DNA from: Pullichristensenella excrementipullorum
GTDB lineage: Bacteria > Bacillota > Clostridia > Christensenellales > Aristaeellaceae
DNA length: 64,000 nucleotides
NCBI GenBank assembly: GCA_018713365.1
Contig: DVOU01000028.1
Span: 24,251-88,250 of the forward strand
Direction: 5' to 3'
The position numbers and the translations under genes are program-made. Positions 8,144 through 16,821 of the stretch are shown here, piece after piece. How positions within the stretch are numbered: the stretch's first letter is position 1; every line of letters starts with the position of its first letter. The notes under the pieces are model-generated. The model saw nothing but the letters and a program-made list of their open reading frames with translations. It made no database searches and was not told the DNA's origin.

Positions 8144-8254
8144 TATATTGTCGACCGGGCGCCTGTGAAGCCATATTTTTCCATTTGTTGCATAGGATAT
8201 TTCAGGGGACATCGCTGCCATGTGCGCAGTGAAAATATGAAAGGAGCGTAACCT

Positions 8255-9601
8255 ATGAAGAAACTATCCACCCTTCTGCTCGCCCTGTTGCTGCTGTGTT
8301 CCGTATGCTTTGCCGAAGCTGGCGGGCCCTTTGACGTGACGCTCGACCCCAATTATGCGGAAGGGGCGGCGACCACGCTGACGCTGGAGGCGGCCACGGA
8401 CGCCATTTCCAATGAACTTTCCCGCTATGGCTACAACTTCACCGGCTGGTATCACGACGCGGAAGCCACCACCCCCGTGAGCGCGGACTCTCCGGTCACC
8501 GGCGCCTGCACGCTCTACGCGGGCTGGACGGAGTGGACCGAAGAGGAGAAGGCCGGCTACGATTTCTACATCGAGGAAATGACGTACGCCAACGACTTGG
8601 ACCTCTATCCCACGGCGTTCACCCCCGAGACCTTCGATCCCTATGATACTCTGGTCACCACCATCATCCTCGAAGTGGACTTCAACGACTATGACATCTG
8701 CTCCGACATCGTGCAGGAGCAGCTCGTCGAACTGAAGGCCCTGCGCGAGGGCCTGGAGCAGACGGCGGAAACGCTGGATGCCTCCGTGTACTACATCTGG
8801 GGCGAGGACATGGCCACCTACGGCGAGCCGGGCGACTACTACCTCACCTATACCAACGAGGGCTTCCGTCCCTTCCTGGTGCCCTATCTGGTGGAAGATC
8901 AAAGCACTGTGCGCGGCAACGTCATCGTCATTGCCGGCGGCGGCTACATGATGCGCTGCAACCTCTATGAGGGCTACAACATCGCCGAGTACTACCGCGA
9001 CAATGGCTACAACGCGTTCGTCCTCCAGCGGCGCATCGAGCCGTTCTCCCGCACGGACGCCCACCTCGACCTGCAGCGCTCCGTCCGCTACCTGCGCTAC
9101 CACGCGGAGGAACTGGGCATCGCCAAGACGGAGAACATGGCGGCTGTCGGCTTCTCCGGCGGCGGCATGACCATCACCGGCACCATTCTGGACCACTATG
9201 GCGAAGTCTCTCCGGCGGACTTTGACCCCGACTACACCCCGGACGAGATCGACCAGGTCAACTCCGACCTGCAGGTGGCTCTGAGCATCTACGGCGCGTC
9301 CGGCACGCTGACGGAGACCGAGAACCCCAACATCCCGGCGCACTTCATGACGGTCGGCGGTCTGGACTCCTTCGCCGCCGGCTCGGTCACGTTCTTCAAT
9401 GAGTTGCAGGAGATGGGCATCCCCGCTGAGCTGCACATCTTCGGCGGCCTGGGCCACGGCTTCGGCATGGCCAACGGCGAAAGCGACCCGGTGAAGATCG
9501 CCACCGGCGAGATCACGGGCGAGCCCATTGAGGGCGCCGACCTCTGGCCGGAGATGTCCGTCGACTTCATGGACTACATCTTCGAGTACACTGTCCGCTG
9601 A
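8255..9601 (+). CDS. Exported alpha/beta hydrolase with an InlB-type repeat
   Basis: 448 residues. Signal peptide at 1-20 (LLLLCSVCFAEA). Residues 27-95 form one Listeria-Bacteroides (InlB B) repeat, with YNFTGWYHDAE and TLYAGWTEW as landmarks; this is a surface-interaction fold. After a linker of about 100 residues comes an esterase domain like the BD-FAE and xylan acetylesterase families: VIVIAGGGYMM is the oxyanion loop, GFSGGG has the nucleophile Ser301, GGLDSF may give the acid, and GLGHGFG the catalytic His401. An outer-surface carbohydrate or aryl esterase is likely; the substrate cannot be deduced. AAAGGAG precedes the ATG. Confidence 0.8.
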   Translation: MKKLSTLLLALLLLCSVCFAEAGGPFDVTLDPNYAEGAATTLTLEAATDAISNELSRYGYNFTGWYHDAEATTPVSADSPVTGACTLYAGWTEWTEEEKAGYDFYIEEMTYANDLDLYPTAFTPETFDPYDTLVTTIILEVDFNDYDICSDIVQEQLVELKALREGLEQTAETLDASVYYIWGEDMATYGEPGDYYLTYTNEGFRPFLVPYLVEDQSTVRGNVIVIAGGGYMMRCNLYEGYNIAEYYRDNGYNAFVLQRRIEPFSRTDAHLDLQRSVRYLRYHAEELGIAKTENMAAVGFSGGGMTITGTILDHYGEVSPADFDPDYTPDEIDQVNSDLQVALSIYGASGTLTETENPNIPAHFMTVGGLDSFAAGSVTFFNELQEMGIPAELHIFGGLGHGFGMANGESDPVKIATGEITGEPIEGADLWPEMSVDFMDYIFEYTVR

Positions 9602-9722
9602 CCTTAAAACGTGAAAAGCCGGGAAGACCGGCATGATCGCAGGGGCCGCGCCCGGTTTTTCCGGGGGCGGTTCCGCAAACGGGAGAAGGGCCGCGTGTCA
9701 TGCGGCCGGAAGGGAGTTTTTC

Positions 9723-11384
9723 ATGAAGAAGCTGAGCCTGTTGCTGGCCGCCATCTTGTGCCTCACAGCCTTTGCAGGACTGTCGGCGCTGGCGGAGAAC
9801 AACGACGACATGGTCGTGGTCGCCACGCAGTTCGGCCAGATACGCGGCGATCAGGTCTCCGACGATCTCATCATCTACAAGGGCGTGCCGTACGCGGCCC
9901 CGCCGGTGGGCGAGCTGCGCTGGAAAGCGCCCATCGACCCCGAGCCGTGGGAAGGCGTGCTGGATTGCACGGAGTTCAACCCCATGGGCATGCAGGTGAT
10001 GGACATGGAGTGCTGGTGGGCCGAGGACCTCTGGTACCCCTGGCTGGATGAGTATCCGAACATGAGCGAGGACAGTCTCTATCTGCAGATCTACAGCCCG
10101 GCGAAGTCCGCGGCGGACAATTTGCCGGTGTTCGTGTGGATCCACGGCGGCGCCTCGCAGCACGGCGTCACCTACGACGCGCAGGCCGCGGCGGAAGAGC
10201 TGGCGGCGCGCGGCATCATCGTGGTCGAGGTCGAATACCGCATGGGCCTGTTCGGCTTCTACACCTCCGACGAGCTGGATGCCGAATCCGAGACGGGCAC
10301 TTCCGGCAACTACGGCCTGATGGACAACATCAAGGCGCTGGAATGGATCCAGGACAACATCACCGCCTTCGGCGGCGACCCGACGCGCGTGGTCATCGGC
10401 GGCCAGAGCGCCGGCTGCAGCATGGTCACCTACCTGATGTCCTCCCCGCTGCTCACGGACGACCTCTGGAGCGGCGCGGTGATGTGTTCCACCTTCCGCC
10501 CCTTCGGCACGCTCAAGACGCAGGAACAGGCCAAGGAGACCGGCGAGAAATACCTCGATTTCATGGGCGTGGGCGACTACACCCTCGAGGAACTGCGCGA
10601 ACTGCCCGCCACCTTCTTCTGCAATGAGGAGACCGACGTCAACGATTACGAGGTCGGCTGGGGCAGCTGCCTGGACGGCTACGTGCTGACCATGGACCCG
10701 GTGGACTTCTACACGCAGCCCAACGCCATCAACGGCAAGAACCTGCTCTTCGGCTCCTGCTCCGGCGAGGGCAACGCCTCGTTCACCATTCAGGAGACAG
10801 AGGCGATCTTCGAGGCCGCGAAGGAGACCTACGGCGAACTCTACGACAAGTACGACTTTGAATACATCTACCGCACCACCGACGACATTGCCGCCACCAT
10901 GGAAGATCTGCGCCTGGACAGCCAGCTCAACGCCATCGCCGGCATGCTCAACGGCGCTTACCTCAAGGCGCTCAACCCGGACAGCGACTTCTACTGCTTC
11001 TTCTTCTCCCACTGGACGCCGGGCAGAGAAGCGGAGCTGCGCTGGGCGTGGCACAGCGCGGATCTGTGGTACTGGTTCGATTCCATGCGCGATGTCCCCG
11101 AACAGCGCGACTGGACGGAGCTGGACTACCAGATCGGCGACTGGTGTTCCACCTACTGGGCCAACTTCACCGCCACCGGCGACCCGAACGGCGATACCGT
11201 GCCGGTCTGGAACGCCACCACGGTCGAAGCTCCCTGCTTCAACGATCTTGGCGATGAATTTGTCATGCGCGACAGCTTCTATGAGGGCTCGCATCAGCTC
11301 GAGGGCCGCGATGGCCTCATGCTCGATCACACCATCATCTCCAACGGCTACGATGGCATGTTCGACGACATGATCGGCAAATAA
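9723..11384 (+). CDS. Exported type B carboxylesterase
   Basis: 553 residues. The signal peptide covers about 1-24 (cleavage near SALAEN). The carboxylesterase type B landmarks are complete: YKGVPYAAPPVGELRW near the start, the oxyanion loop IHGGASQHG, GGQSAGCSM with nucleophile Ser229 (10407), and the late LRWAWHSADLWYWF segment that usually carries the catalytic histidine. This family cleaves carboxylic esters of varied size, and an exported form suggests turnover of dietary or plant esters. It follows the other exported esterase by 121 bases. GGAAGGGAG lies a suitable distance before the chosen ATG; an upstream in-frame start has no such site. Confidence 0.88.
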   Translation: MKKLSLLLAAILCLTAFAGLSALAENNDDMVVVATQFGQIRGDQVSDDLIIYKGVPYAAPPVGELRWKAPIDPEPWEGVLDCTEFNPMGMQVMDMECWWAEDLWYPWLDEYPNMSEDSLYLQIYSPAKSAADNLPVFVWIHGGASQHGVTYDAQAAAEELAARGIIVVEVEYRMGLFGFYTSDELDAESETGTSGNYGLMDNIKALEWIQDNITAFGGDPTRVVIGGQSAGCSMVTYLMSSPLLTDDLWSGAVMCSTFRPFGTLKTQEQAKETGEKYLDFMGVGDYTLEELRELPATFFCNEETDVNDYEVGWGSCLDGYVLTMDPVDFYTQPNAINGKNLLFGSCSGEGNASFTIQETEAIFEAAKETYGELYDKYDFEYIYRTTDDIAATMEDLRLDSQLNAIAGMLNGAYLKALNPDSDFYCFFFSHWTPGREAELRWAWHSADLWYWFDSMRDVPEQRDWTELDYQIGDWCSTYWANFTATGDPNGDTVPVWNATTVEAPCFNDLGDEFVMRDSFYEGSHQLEGRDGLMLDHTIISNGYDGMFDDMIGK

Positions 11385-11410
11385 CGTTCCTCTGGAAACA
11401 TATATATGGA

Positions 11411-11440
11411 CACGGGAAGCGGCCCTGCGCCGCTCCCGTG
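11411..11440 (+). terminator. Hairpin after the esterases
   Basis: CACGGGAAGCGG with CCGCTCCCGTG, stem of 11 bp with one bulged base. No T run follows, so it may act as a stabilising or factor-dependent end. Confidence 0.45.
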
Positions 11441-11458
11441 CCCATGCATTCCTGCCTC

Positions 11459-11487
11459 TTGACGGGCGCGGCTCAGAATCGTATACT
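11459..11487 (+). promoter_or_regulatory. Promoter of the sensory cluster
   Basis: TTGACG (11459-11464), 17 bp, TATACT (11482-11487), about 45 bases before the ATG of the binding-protein gene. Confidence 0.75.
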
Positions 11488-11532
11488 ATCTGTTAAGGAC
11501 GTCGTCCAAACGCTTTGCAAAGGAGAAGGGCC

Positions 11533-12516
11533 ATGAGAAAAGCGGCGCTTGCCCTTGCCGTGTTCGTGCTTTTCACCGCGCTCGCCCTGCCCGCGGGCGG
11601 GGAGGAAGCCGTGTTGCCGCGCGCGGACAGGGATGAATCCTATTATATGCTGGCCTTCAATTCCGATATTGAGTATTGGCAGCAGTGCTACGCGGGCTTT
11701 CAGCGCTCCGCGGCGATCTATGGCGCGCGCACGGAATTTGACGGCATACTCAATGCCAACTCGGGCGAATACGCGGACCTTATCCGTTCGATCATCGTCA
11801 AAAAGCCCTCCGGGCTGGCCATCGCGGCTACATATTCCGAGGAGATCGACGCCGCCATCCGCGAGGCCATGGACGCGGGTATCCCCGTCGTCACCTACGA
11901 CGCTGACGCCCCCGCTTCCGGCCGCCTCTGCTATCTGGGCATCGACAACTACGCCGCCGGCGCCACCGCGGCCGCCTTCCTCGCCGAGGAGATGGAGCAT
12001 ACGGGCGAGATCGCCATCATCGGCGGCAATCTGGAAAGAGGGGATGGCCAGCAGTATGAGCGCGTGAAAGGCTTTGTCGACCACATCGAAAGCTACGAGC
12101 CGGGCATGCGCGTGGTGGCCATCGAAAACGGCAACGCGGACGCGCTGCGCACGGCGGAGGAAGCGCTGACCGTCCTTCAGGAGCACCCGGACGTGCGCGG
12201 GCTTTACACCACCAGCGCCCAGATGAGCAGCGGCATCGCCACCGTCATCGAACAGAGCGGCAGAGCGGGCGAGATCAAAGCCGTGGGATTTGACACGGAC
12301 GAAGCCACGCTCGAAGCCATCGAGGAAGGCGTGCTGACCGGCACCATCTCGCAGGGCACGGAGGCCATGGGCTTTTGGGCGTTCCAGATCCTCTTTATGG
12401 TACACAACAGCCTCGCCATCGACCACTGGCAGGAATATGAGTTTTTGCCCCTGCCCACGCAGATGGACATAGGCGTTACCGTTGTCACTGCCGAAAACAT
12501 AGATCTGTTCCGCTGA
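11533..12516 (+). CDS. Sugar-binding protein, sensory type
   Basis: 327 residues. The signal peptide (1 to about 23, ending LPAGGEE) has no lipobox cysteine. The mature part is a periplasmic-binding-protein type 1 domain like RbsB/XylF: YYMLAFNSDIEYWQQCYAGF at the start, then PVVTYDADAPASGRLCYLG, IAIIGGNLERGD and AVGFDTDEATLEAIEEG. No ABC permease or ATPase gene is adjacent. Instead a YesN-type regulator and a YesM/LytS-type kinase follow, which is the arrangement of the XylFII-LytS-YesN xylose sensor described in Clostridium beijerinckii. The likely job is to present a sugar to the kinase ectodomain; which sugar is unknown. Confidence 0.82.
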   Translation: MRKAALALAVFVLFTALALPAGGEEAVLPRADRDESYYMLAFNSDIEYWQQCYAGFQRSAAIYGARTEFDGILNANSGEYADLIRSIIVKKPSGLAIAATYSEEIDAAIREAMDAGIPVVTYDADAPASGRLCYLGIDNYAAGATAAAFLAEEMEHTGEIAIIGGNLERGDGQQYERVKGFVDHIESYEPGMRVVAIENGNADALRTAEEALTVLQEHPDVRGLYTTSAQMSSGIATVIEQSGRAGEIKAVGFDTDEATLEAIEEGVLTGTISQGTEAMGFWAFQILFMVHNSLAIDHWQEYEFLPLPTQMDIGVTVVTAENIDLFR

Positions 12517-12532
12517 GAGGGGAGACAGGCGC

Positions 12533-13009
12533 GTGAACCGCTATCTTCTGGAGCTTTTGAAGACGACCTTCATACGCTCGTCGCAAATGGCCTATGTGGA
12601 GGGCGCGAAGGACACTGCCGCTGTACTCTGCCACATGGATCGCCTGCTGCGCTACTGGCTCAAGGGCGTCAAGCTCGTGCCGCTCAAGGAGGAGATCGCC
12701 ATCCTCGAGGACTACGCGGCCATCATCGCTCTGGACAGCGACCGCGCCATCACGCTGGAACTGCCGCCCGACGCGCCGGACCGATTCATCCAGCGGCGCG
12801 GGATACTGGAGTTCCTCTGCGAGCATTACCCGCCGGACCCCAGCCCGGAATGGATCGGCAGCCGCTGCCATGTGCGCGTTTTGCAGGGCGGGACGGGCGA
12901 AGAGCTGAATGTCTCCCTCCGCGTCGCCACCAGCCTGTCAGAGCGCGTCTATCACAGGACCATTCGCGAAACGAGGAAAGCTGACTATGCTGACGATGTT
13001 GATCGTTGA
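12533..13009 (+). CDS. Degenerate YesM/LytS-like kinase fragment protein
   Basis: 158 residues, GTG start with GAGGGGAG ahead. LLRYWLKGVKLVPLKEEIAI, then LEDYAAIIALDSDR, aligns with the conserved core of the His_kinase family (ILRYSM, VSLREE, DYVAIQRVRFEDR in the kinase encoded two genes on). The phosphoacceptor motif NPHFLFN is absent, replaced by KTTFIRSSQ. The C-terminal half loosely follows the start of an HATPase domain but lacks the N-box and glycine boxes. It has no membrane segment. It cannot be an active kinase; it may bind the kinase or regulator and modulate signalling. The gene is intact and overlaps the next by 23 bases, so it looks maintained. Confidence 0.65.
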   Translation: MNRYLLELLKTTFIRSSQMAYVEGAKDTAAVLCHMDRLLRYWLKGVKLVPLKEEIAILEDYAAIIALDSDRAITLELPPDAPDRFIQRRGILEFLCEHYPPDPSPEWIGSRCHVRVLQGGTGEELNVSLRVATSLSERVYHRTIRETRKADYADDVDR

Positions 13010-14093
13010 CGATGAAAAACTGTCCCGCGTATACCTGAAAATGCTGATCTCGCAGAATTTTCCCGAGGTCACGCAGGTCGTGGAGGCGGAAAACGCCCAG
13101 CAGGCGCTGCGATCGTTCGAGGAGCTGCTTCCCGACGGCGTCATCATGGACATCCGCCTGCCGGGCGCGAGCGGCATCGAGGTCGCCCGGCAGATCATGG
13201 AAAAATACCCCTTCGCCCGCATACTCATCTGCTCCGCCTACGATTCCTTTTCCCTCGTCAGCGACGCGCTGGAGATCGGCGTCTGCGGCTACATCCTCAA
13301 GCCGATGAACAGGGAGGACGCCGTTTCCCGCATACGCGCCCTGCTCTGGCCGCGGGAGACGCTGGTTCGGCACATGGCCAACGAACGGCTCCTGTCCTGC
13401 CTGGTGGCGGGCAAGCTCGACGCGGACAGCCTTGCCGTCGCCGAACGGGAATACGGCCCCCTGCACAGCGGCGTGCTTTTCCTGCTTGGCGGCGCCGACG
13501 CGCAAACGCGCGGCCGCGTCGCCCTGGGCCTGCGCTGCGCGCTCTGTCCCACTGCCATTTGCGGCGAGATAGAGGAGCGCTGCGTTGGCATACTGCCGCA
13601 CAAGGGGGAGGCGTGGCGCGACGAGTGCGCCAAACAGCTCGCCGCTGCCGCGCAGGAGTCTCCGGGCCTGTCCTGCGCCGTCGAGCTGGTCACAGACGGC
13701 AATTGGGCAGAGCGCTACGCGGCGCTGAAGAGCCGCCTGCGTCAGGAAGCTGCCAAGGCGGGCGGAGCGCGCGGCATTGGCGATCGCCTGGTGGACTATC
13801 TTTCGGGCCTTGGCCCGGACTGCCTGCCCACGCTCTCTCTGGATACTCTGGCGCAGGATCTCGGCGTTACCTCGCAGCATCTTTCCTCGATCTTCAAGGA
13901 AAAGATCGGCGTCAACTTCCTTGAATACGCCACCCGCCTGCGTATGGACTACGCCTGCACCCTTCTGCGGCGGGGAGACATGTCCATCCGCGACATCTCG
14001 GAAAAATGCGGCTATGCGGACATGATCTACTTCAAAAAACTGTTTCAGAAGACCTTTGGGGTCTCACCCAGGGAATACGCGCAAAAGCGGTGA
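12987..14093 (+). CDS. Response regulator, YesN family (REC-AraC)
   Basis: 368 residues. Residues 1-120 form a receiver domain: LIVDDEK acidic pocket, phospho-acceptor Asp55 in IMDIRLPG, and the late lysine in YILKPMN. A variable middle region follows, then a C-terminal AraC DNA-binding domain over the last 100 residues (DTLAQDLGVTSQHLSSIFKE as the first helix-turn-helix, ISEKCGYADMIYFKKLFQK as the second). The ATG at 12987 has GAGGAAAG 6 bases upstream; an ATG three codons later is possible. Partner kinase is the next gene. Targets are unknown; the neighbouring exported esterases are plausible. Confidence 0.92.
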   Translation: MLTMLIVDDEKLSRVYLKMLISQNFPEVTQVVEAENAQQALRSFEELLPDGVIMDIRLPGASGIEVARQIMEKYPFARILICSAYDSFSLVSDALEIGVCGYILKPMNREDAVSRIRALLWPRETLVRHMANERLLSCLVAGKLDADSLAVAEREYGPLHSGVLFLLGGADAQTRGRVALGLRCALCPTAICGEIEERCVGILPHKGEAWRDECAKQLAAAAQESPGLSCAVELVTDGNWAERYAALKSRLRQEAAKAGGARGIGDRLVDYLSGLGPDCLPTLSLDTLAQDLGVTSQHLSSIFKEKIGVNFLEYATRLRMDYACTLLRRGDMSIRDISEKCGYADMIYFKKLFQKTFGVSPREYAQKR

Positions 14094-14098
14094 AAGCC

Positions 14099-15595
14099 AT
14101 GCCTGCTGCACAAAAGCGCCAGAGGCGCGTCTCCATTGTTGCGCTTATGCTCTCCGTCGGCCTTGTTCTGGCGGCCTGCATCATGTTTTACGCCTATGTT
14201 CTGTTCGACCGCTATCAGGGATTTGCCAGCGATATGCTCGCCGCCAATGGCGACGTGCTGGAACTGACCTATGTGCGCGATCATCTGGAGGCGATGGATG
14301 CCAGCGTGCGCCGCATGCTCTCCGCAACGGACGAGGAACGCGCCGAATACGAGAGCGACTACCGCAGGGAATATCTGCAGGCCCAGCAGCGCCTCACGGC
14401 CATGAAAGCGGATGCGCAGGGCCGCGCCTACGATCACCTGAGGGATATTTCCAACATGTTCATCTCATATAATGAAGAATACGCCGTCTATCAGCGTCAG
14501 TTCGCCCTGAACAGGGAGGAGATATACCTGCGCTCCTCCTACGATGAACTCAAACAGATCGCCCGCTATATCCGCGACGAACTCAGCGAAGCCACTTCCC
14601 ACTTTCTCAATATCTCCAAAAACGAGATCGAGCTGGCTCTGAAGCGCATCACGGACTCGCACCGTTGGCTGCTTTTGATGGTGGCCGGCTGCGTGGCGCT
14701 GTGCGTGGGCACGCTCATTGGCATGACGCTCATCATCGCCCGCCCCATCGCCGCCCTCAAGCGCCGCATGGAGCGCTATACGCAAACGCAGAGCGACACG
14801 GGCGAGACCTACGAACATTTGCAGCTTTCCGAGATCTACGACATCACGCAGACGTATCTCTACCTGATTCGCGAGATCGGCAACAAGCACGCGCTGGAAA
14901 TGGAACTCTATCGCCAGCAGATGCACAATATCGAGATCAAGAGCCTGCTCGACCGTTCGGAATTGAAGATGCTGCAAATGCAGATGAACCCCCACTTCCT
15001 TTTCAACACGCTCAATTCCATCCACGTGCTGGCGCAGCTGGGCGATTTTGAGCAGACCAGCTCCATGATCGAGCGCCTCAGCGGCATTTTGCGCTATTCC
15101 ATGCGCTCGCAGAAGCGCTTTGTCTCCCTGCGCGAGGAATGCGCGATCATCGCCGATTATGTTGCCATCCAGCGCGTGCGCTTCGAGGACAGGATCGACT
15201 ATGTTCAGGAGGTGCCGGGATCGCTCCTCAGCGCGCAGATACCCTGCATGATCCTCCAGCCCCTGGTCGAGAACGCCATACTGCACGGCTTTGAAGACCT
15301 CAACGCCGGCGGCCGCATCACCCTGCGCGCGCAAAAGGAGGATGGCGGCCTGCGCATCCGCGTCCTCGACAACGGCCGGGGCATGCCCGAGGAATTGGTC
15401 GAGCGCATCATGCGCCCCGCTTCAGATGCGCCGGATGGAGGCGGCTACGGCATCGGGCTGGACAACGTCCTCAGGCGCATGGCGCTCCTCTACGGCGATG
15501 GCAATGTGCGCATCGAAAGCGCGCCCGGCGAGGGAACGAGCGTGGAACTGTTCTTTCCAAACGCGGGAGAAGACCACGCCAGCCACGCGCCTTGA
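14099..15595 (+). CDS. Sensor histidine kinase, YesM/LytS family
   Basis: 498 residues. Membrane segment at about 14-36, an extracytoplasmic helical sensor of about 160 residues, a second membrane segment at about 200-222 (WLLLMVAGCVALCVGTLIGM), a HAMP-like linker, the His_kinase domain with phospho-acceptor His299 in NPHFLFN, and an HATPase domain with N-box VENAILHG, DNGRGMP and GYGIGLDNV. It probably reads the sugar state of the binding protein encoded upstream and phosphorylates the YesN-type regulator. The ATG at 14099 is preferred; a GTG three codons earlier overlaps the previous stop and cannot be excluded. Confidence 0.9.
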   Translation: MPAAQKRQRRVSIVALMLSVGLVLAACIMFYAYVLFDRYQGFASDMLAANGDVLELTYVRDHLEAMDASVRRMLSATDEERAEYESDYRREYLQAQQRLTAMKADAQGRAYDHLRDISNMFISYNEEYAVYQRQFALNREEIYLRSSYDELKQIARYIRDELSEATSHFLNISKNEIELALKRITDSHRWLLLMVAGCVALCVGTLIGMTLIIARPIAALKRRMERYTQTQSDTGETYEHLQLSEIYDITQTYLYLIREIGNKHALEMELYRQQMHNIEIKSLLDRSELKMLQMQMNPHFLFNTLNSIHVLAQLGDFEQTSSMIERLSGILRYSMRSQKRFVSLREECAIIADYVAIQRVRFEDRIDYVQEVPGSLLSAQIPCMILQPLVENAILHGFEDLNAGGRITLRAQKEDGGLRIRVLDNGRGMPEELVERIMRPASDAPDGGGYGIGLDNVLRRMALLYGDGNVRIESAPGEGTSVELFFPNAGEDHASHAP

Positions 15596-15644
15596 CGGGG
15601 CTGATCCCGACAAGCCATCGTTCGCCTCCGCCGCCCCTCCCGCC

Positions 15645-15673
15645 TTGACAAAATCCCCGCGTCGCTCTATACT
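15645..15673 (+). promoter_or_regulatory. Promoter of the membrane protein-lgt-luxS group
   Basis: TTGACA (15645-15650), 17 bp, TATACT (15668-15673), near consensus, about 30 bases before the first start codon. Confidence 0.82.
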
Positions 15674-15703
15674 GGTGGTACTAGGAAGAAGGGTGTGTGC
15701 GCT

Positions 15704-15982
15704 ATGTTTTCTCTGTCCCTGATCGCCCTTGCCGTGGGTGTGCTGTCCATTCCGTTCGGCTTCCTCGCTCTTCTGGGCGGCGCGGCGTTTGTTTCCCTGA
15801 TCTTCGCCCTTGGCGGACTCGTGCTTGGCGCGCTGGGCATATTGCGCGACGCAGCCCACAGCGGCCTCGCCCTCATTGCCATCGCCTGCGCGGCGCTGGG
15901 GCTGATCGTCACCATCATCTGCTTCGCCAGCGCCGGCTGCGCCGTCTGTCAGGCGCGCGCACTGCTCGGCCTCTTCCTCTGA
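15704..15982 (+). CDS. Small membrane protein of unknown function
   Basis: 92 residues, almost wholly hydrophobic, with two to three predicted membrane helices separated by a short polar turn (RDAAHSG). It resembles DUF4190-type small membrane proteins. AGGAAGAAGG lies about 10 bases before the ATG; a GTG nine bases upstream is possible but too close to the ribosome site. It is first in a group with lgt, 9 bases away. The cysteines near the C-terminus (SAGCAVCQAR) are not in a known motif. Confidence 0.65.
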   Translation: MFSLSLIALAVGVLSIPFGFLALLGGAAFVSLIFALGGLVLGALGILRDAAHSGLALIAIACAALGLIVTIICFASAGCAVCQARALLGLFL

Positions 15983-15991
15983 CGCCGGCCC

Positions 15992-16807
15992 ATGTATCCC
16001 TATATCACCGTCTTTGGCCTGCGCGTGGGCACCTACGGGCTGTGGATGCTCGTTGGCCTCTTTGCCGCCTTTTTTCTCCTCGTGCGCCTCTTTCGCGCAC
16101 GCGAAATATGCTGGGAATGCGCGCTGGTGCTGACCTGCTGCGCCTTTGGCCTGGCGCTTTTGGGCGGCTACATCTTCTATATGCTCTTTTCCGTCGGCCT
16201 GCCGGCCATTTTCGAGGCCACGCGGCAGGGCCGGCTGCTGGACGTGCTTTCCAACGGCGGCATCGTCTTTTACGGCGGCCTCTTCGGCGGGCTGCTGGGC
16301 GCGTGGCTCGGCTGCCGCCTCGTGGGGCTGCGGCTGTTGCCGGTACTCGATCTCTGCGCCCCGGCGCTGGCGCTCGGCCACGCCTTTGGCCGCGTGGGCT
16401 GCCTCTTTGCCGGTTGCTGCTACGGCATGCCCTGCGACCTGCCCTTCTGCTTCGCCCTTTCGCCCTGTATCCTCGGCGGGGCGCGGCTGTTGCCTGTGCA
16501 GCTCATCGAGGCCTGTTGCGACCTCATCCTCTGCGCGGCGTTGCTTCTCTACCTGCGCAAGGAGCGGCCCGTGCCGCGCGCGGCGGGCGTGTTTCTGATG
16601 ACCTACGCCGCCTGCCGCTTCGTCCTCGAGTTTTTCCGCGGCGACGAGATACGCGGCCACATCCTCGGCCTCACCACCTCGCAGTTCTGGAGCCTGCCCA
16701 CCTTCGCGGCGGGCGCGCTGCTCTGCTTCATCGTCGCCCGCCGGGGCGCGAACGCCGACCCCTTCCGCACGGACGTGGGCCGCGTGCCGCCCACAAACAA
16801 CGCCTAG
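15992..16807 (+). CDS. lgt: Prolipoprotein diacylglyceryl transferase family protein
   Basis: 271 residues, seven or so membrane helices. The Lgt signature segment appears as GHAFGRVGCLFAGCCYG, preceded by NGGIVFYGGLFGG in place of the classic HGG-LGG helix and followed by PVQLIEA and RFVLEFFRGDE. Lgt attaches diacylglycerol to the lipobox cysteine of prelipoproteins at the membrane. This divergent Clostridial branch lacks the HGGL histidine, so it could be a second, specialised Lgt; whether another lgt exists cannot be told from this window. It lies between the small membrane protein and luxS. Confidence 0.82.
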   Translation: MYPYITVFGLRVGTYGLWMLVGLFAAFFLLVRLFRAREICWECALVLTCCAFGLALLGGYIFYMLFSVGLPAIFEATRQGRLLDVLSNGGIVFYGGLFGGLLGAWLGCRLVGLRLLPVLDLCAPALALGHAFGRVGCLFAGCCYGMPCDLPFCFALSPCILGGARLLPVQLIEACCDLILCAALLLYLRKERPVPRAAGVFLMTYAACRFVLEFFRGDEIRGHILGLTTSQFWSLPTFAAGALLCFIVARRGANADPFRTDVGRVPPTNNA

Positions 16808-16821
16808 ATTTGGAGGACCCC

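Noticed and set aside
11411..11440. Strong intrinsic terminator after the carboxylesterase
   Set aside because: The stem is good but no T run follows, so it is kept only as a hairpin with low confidence.
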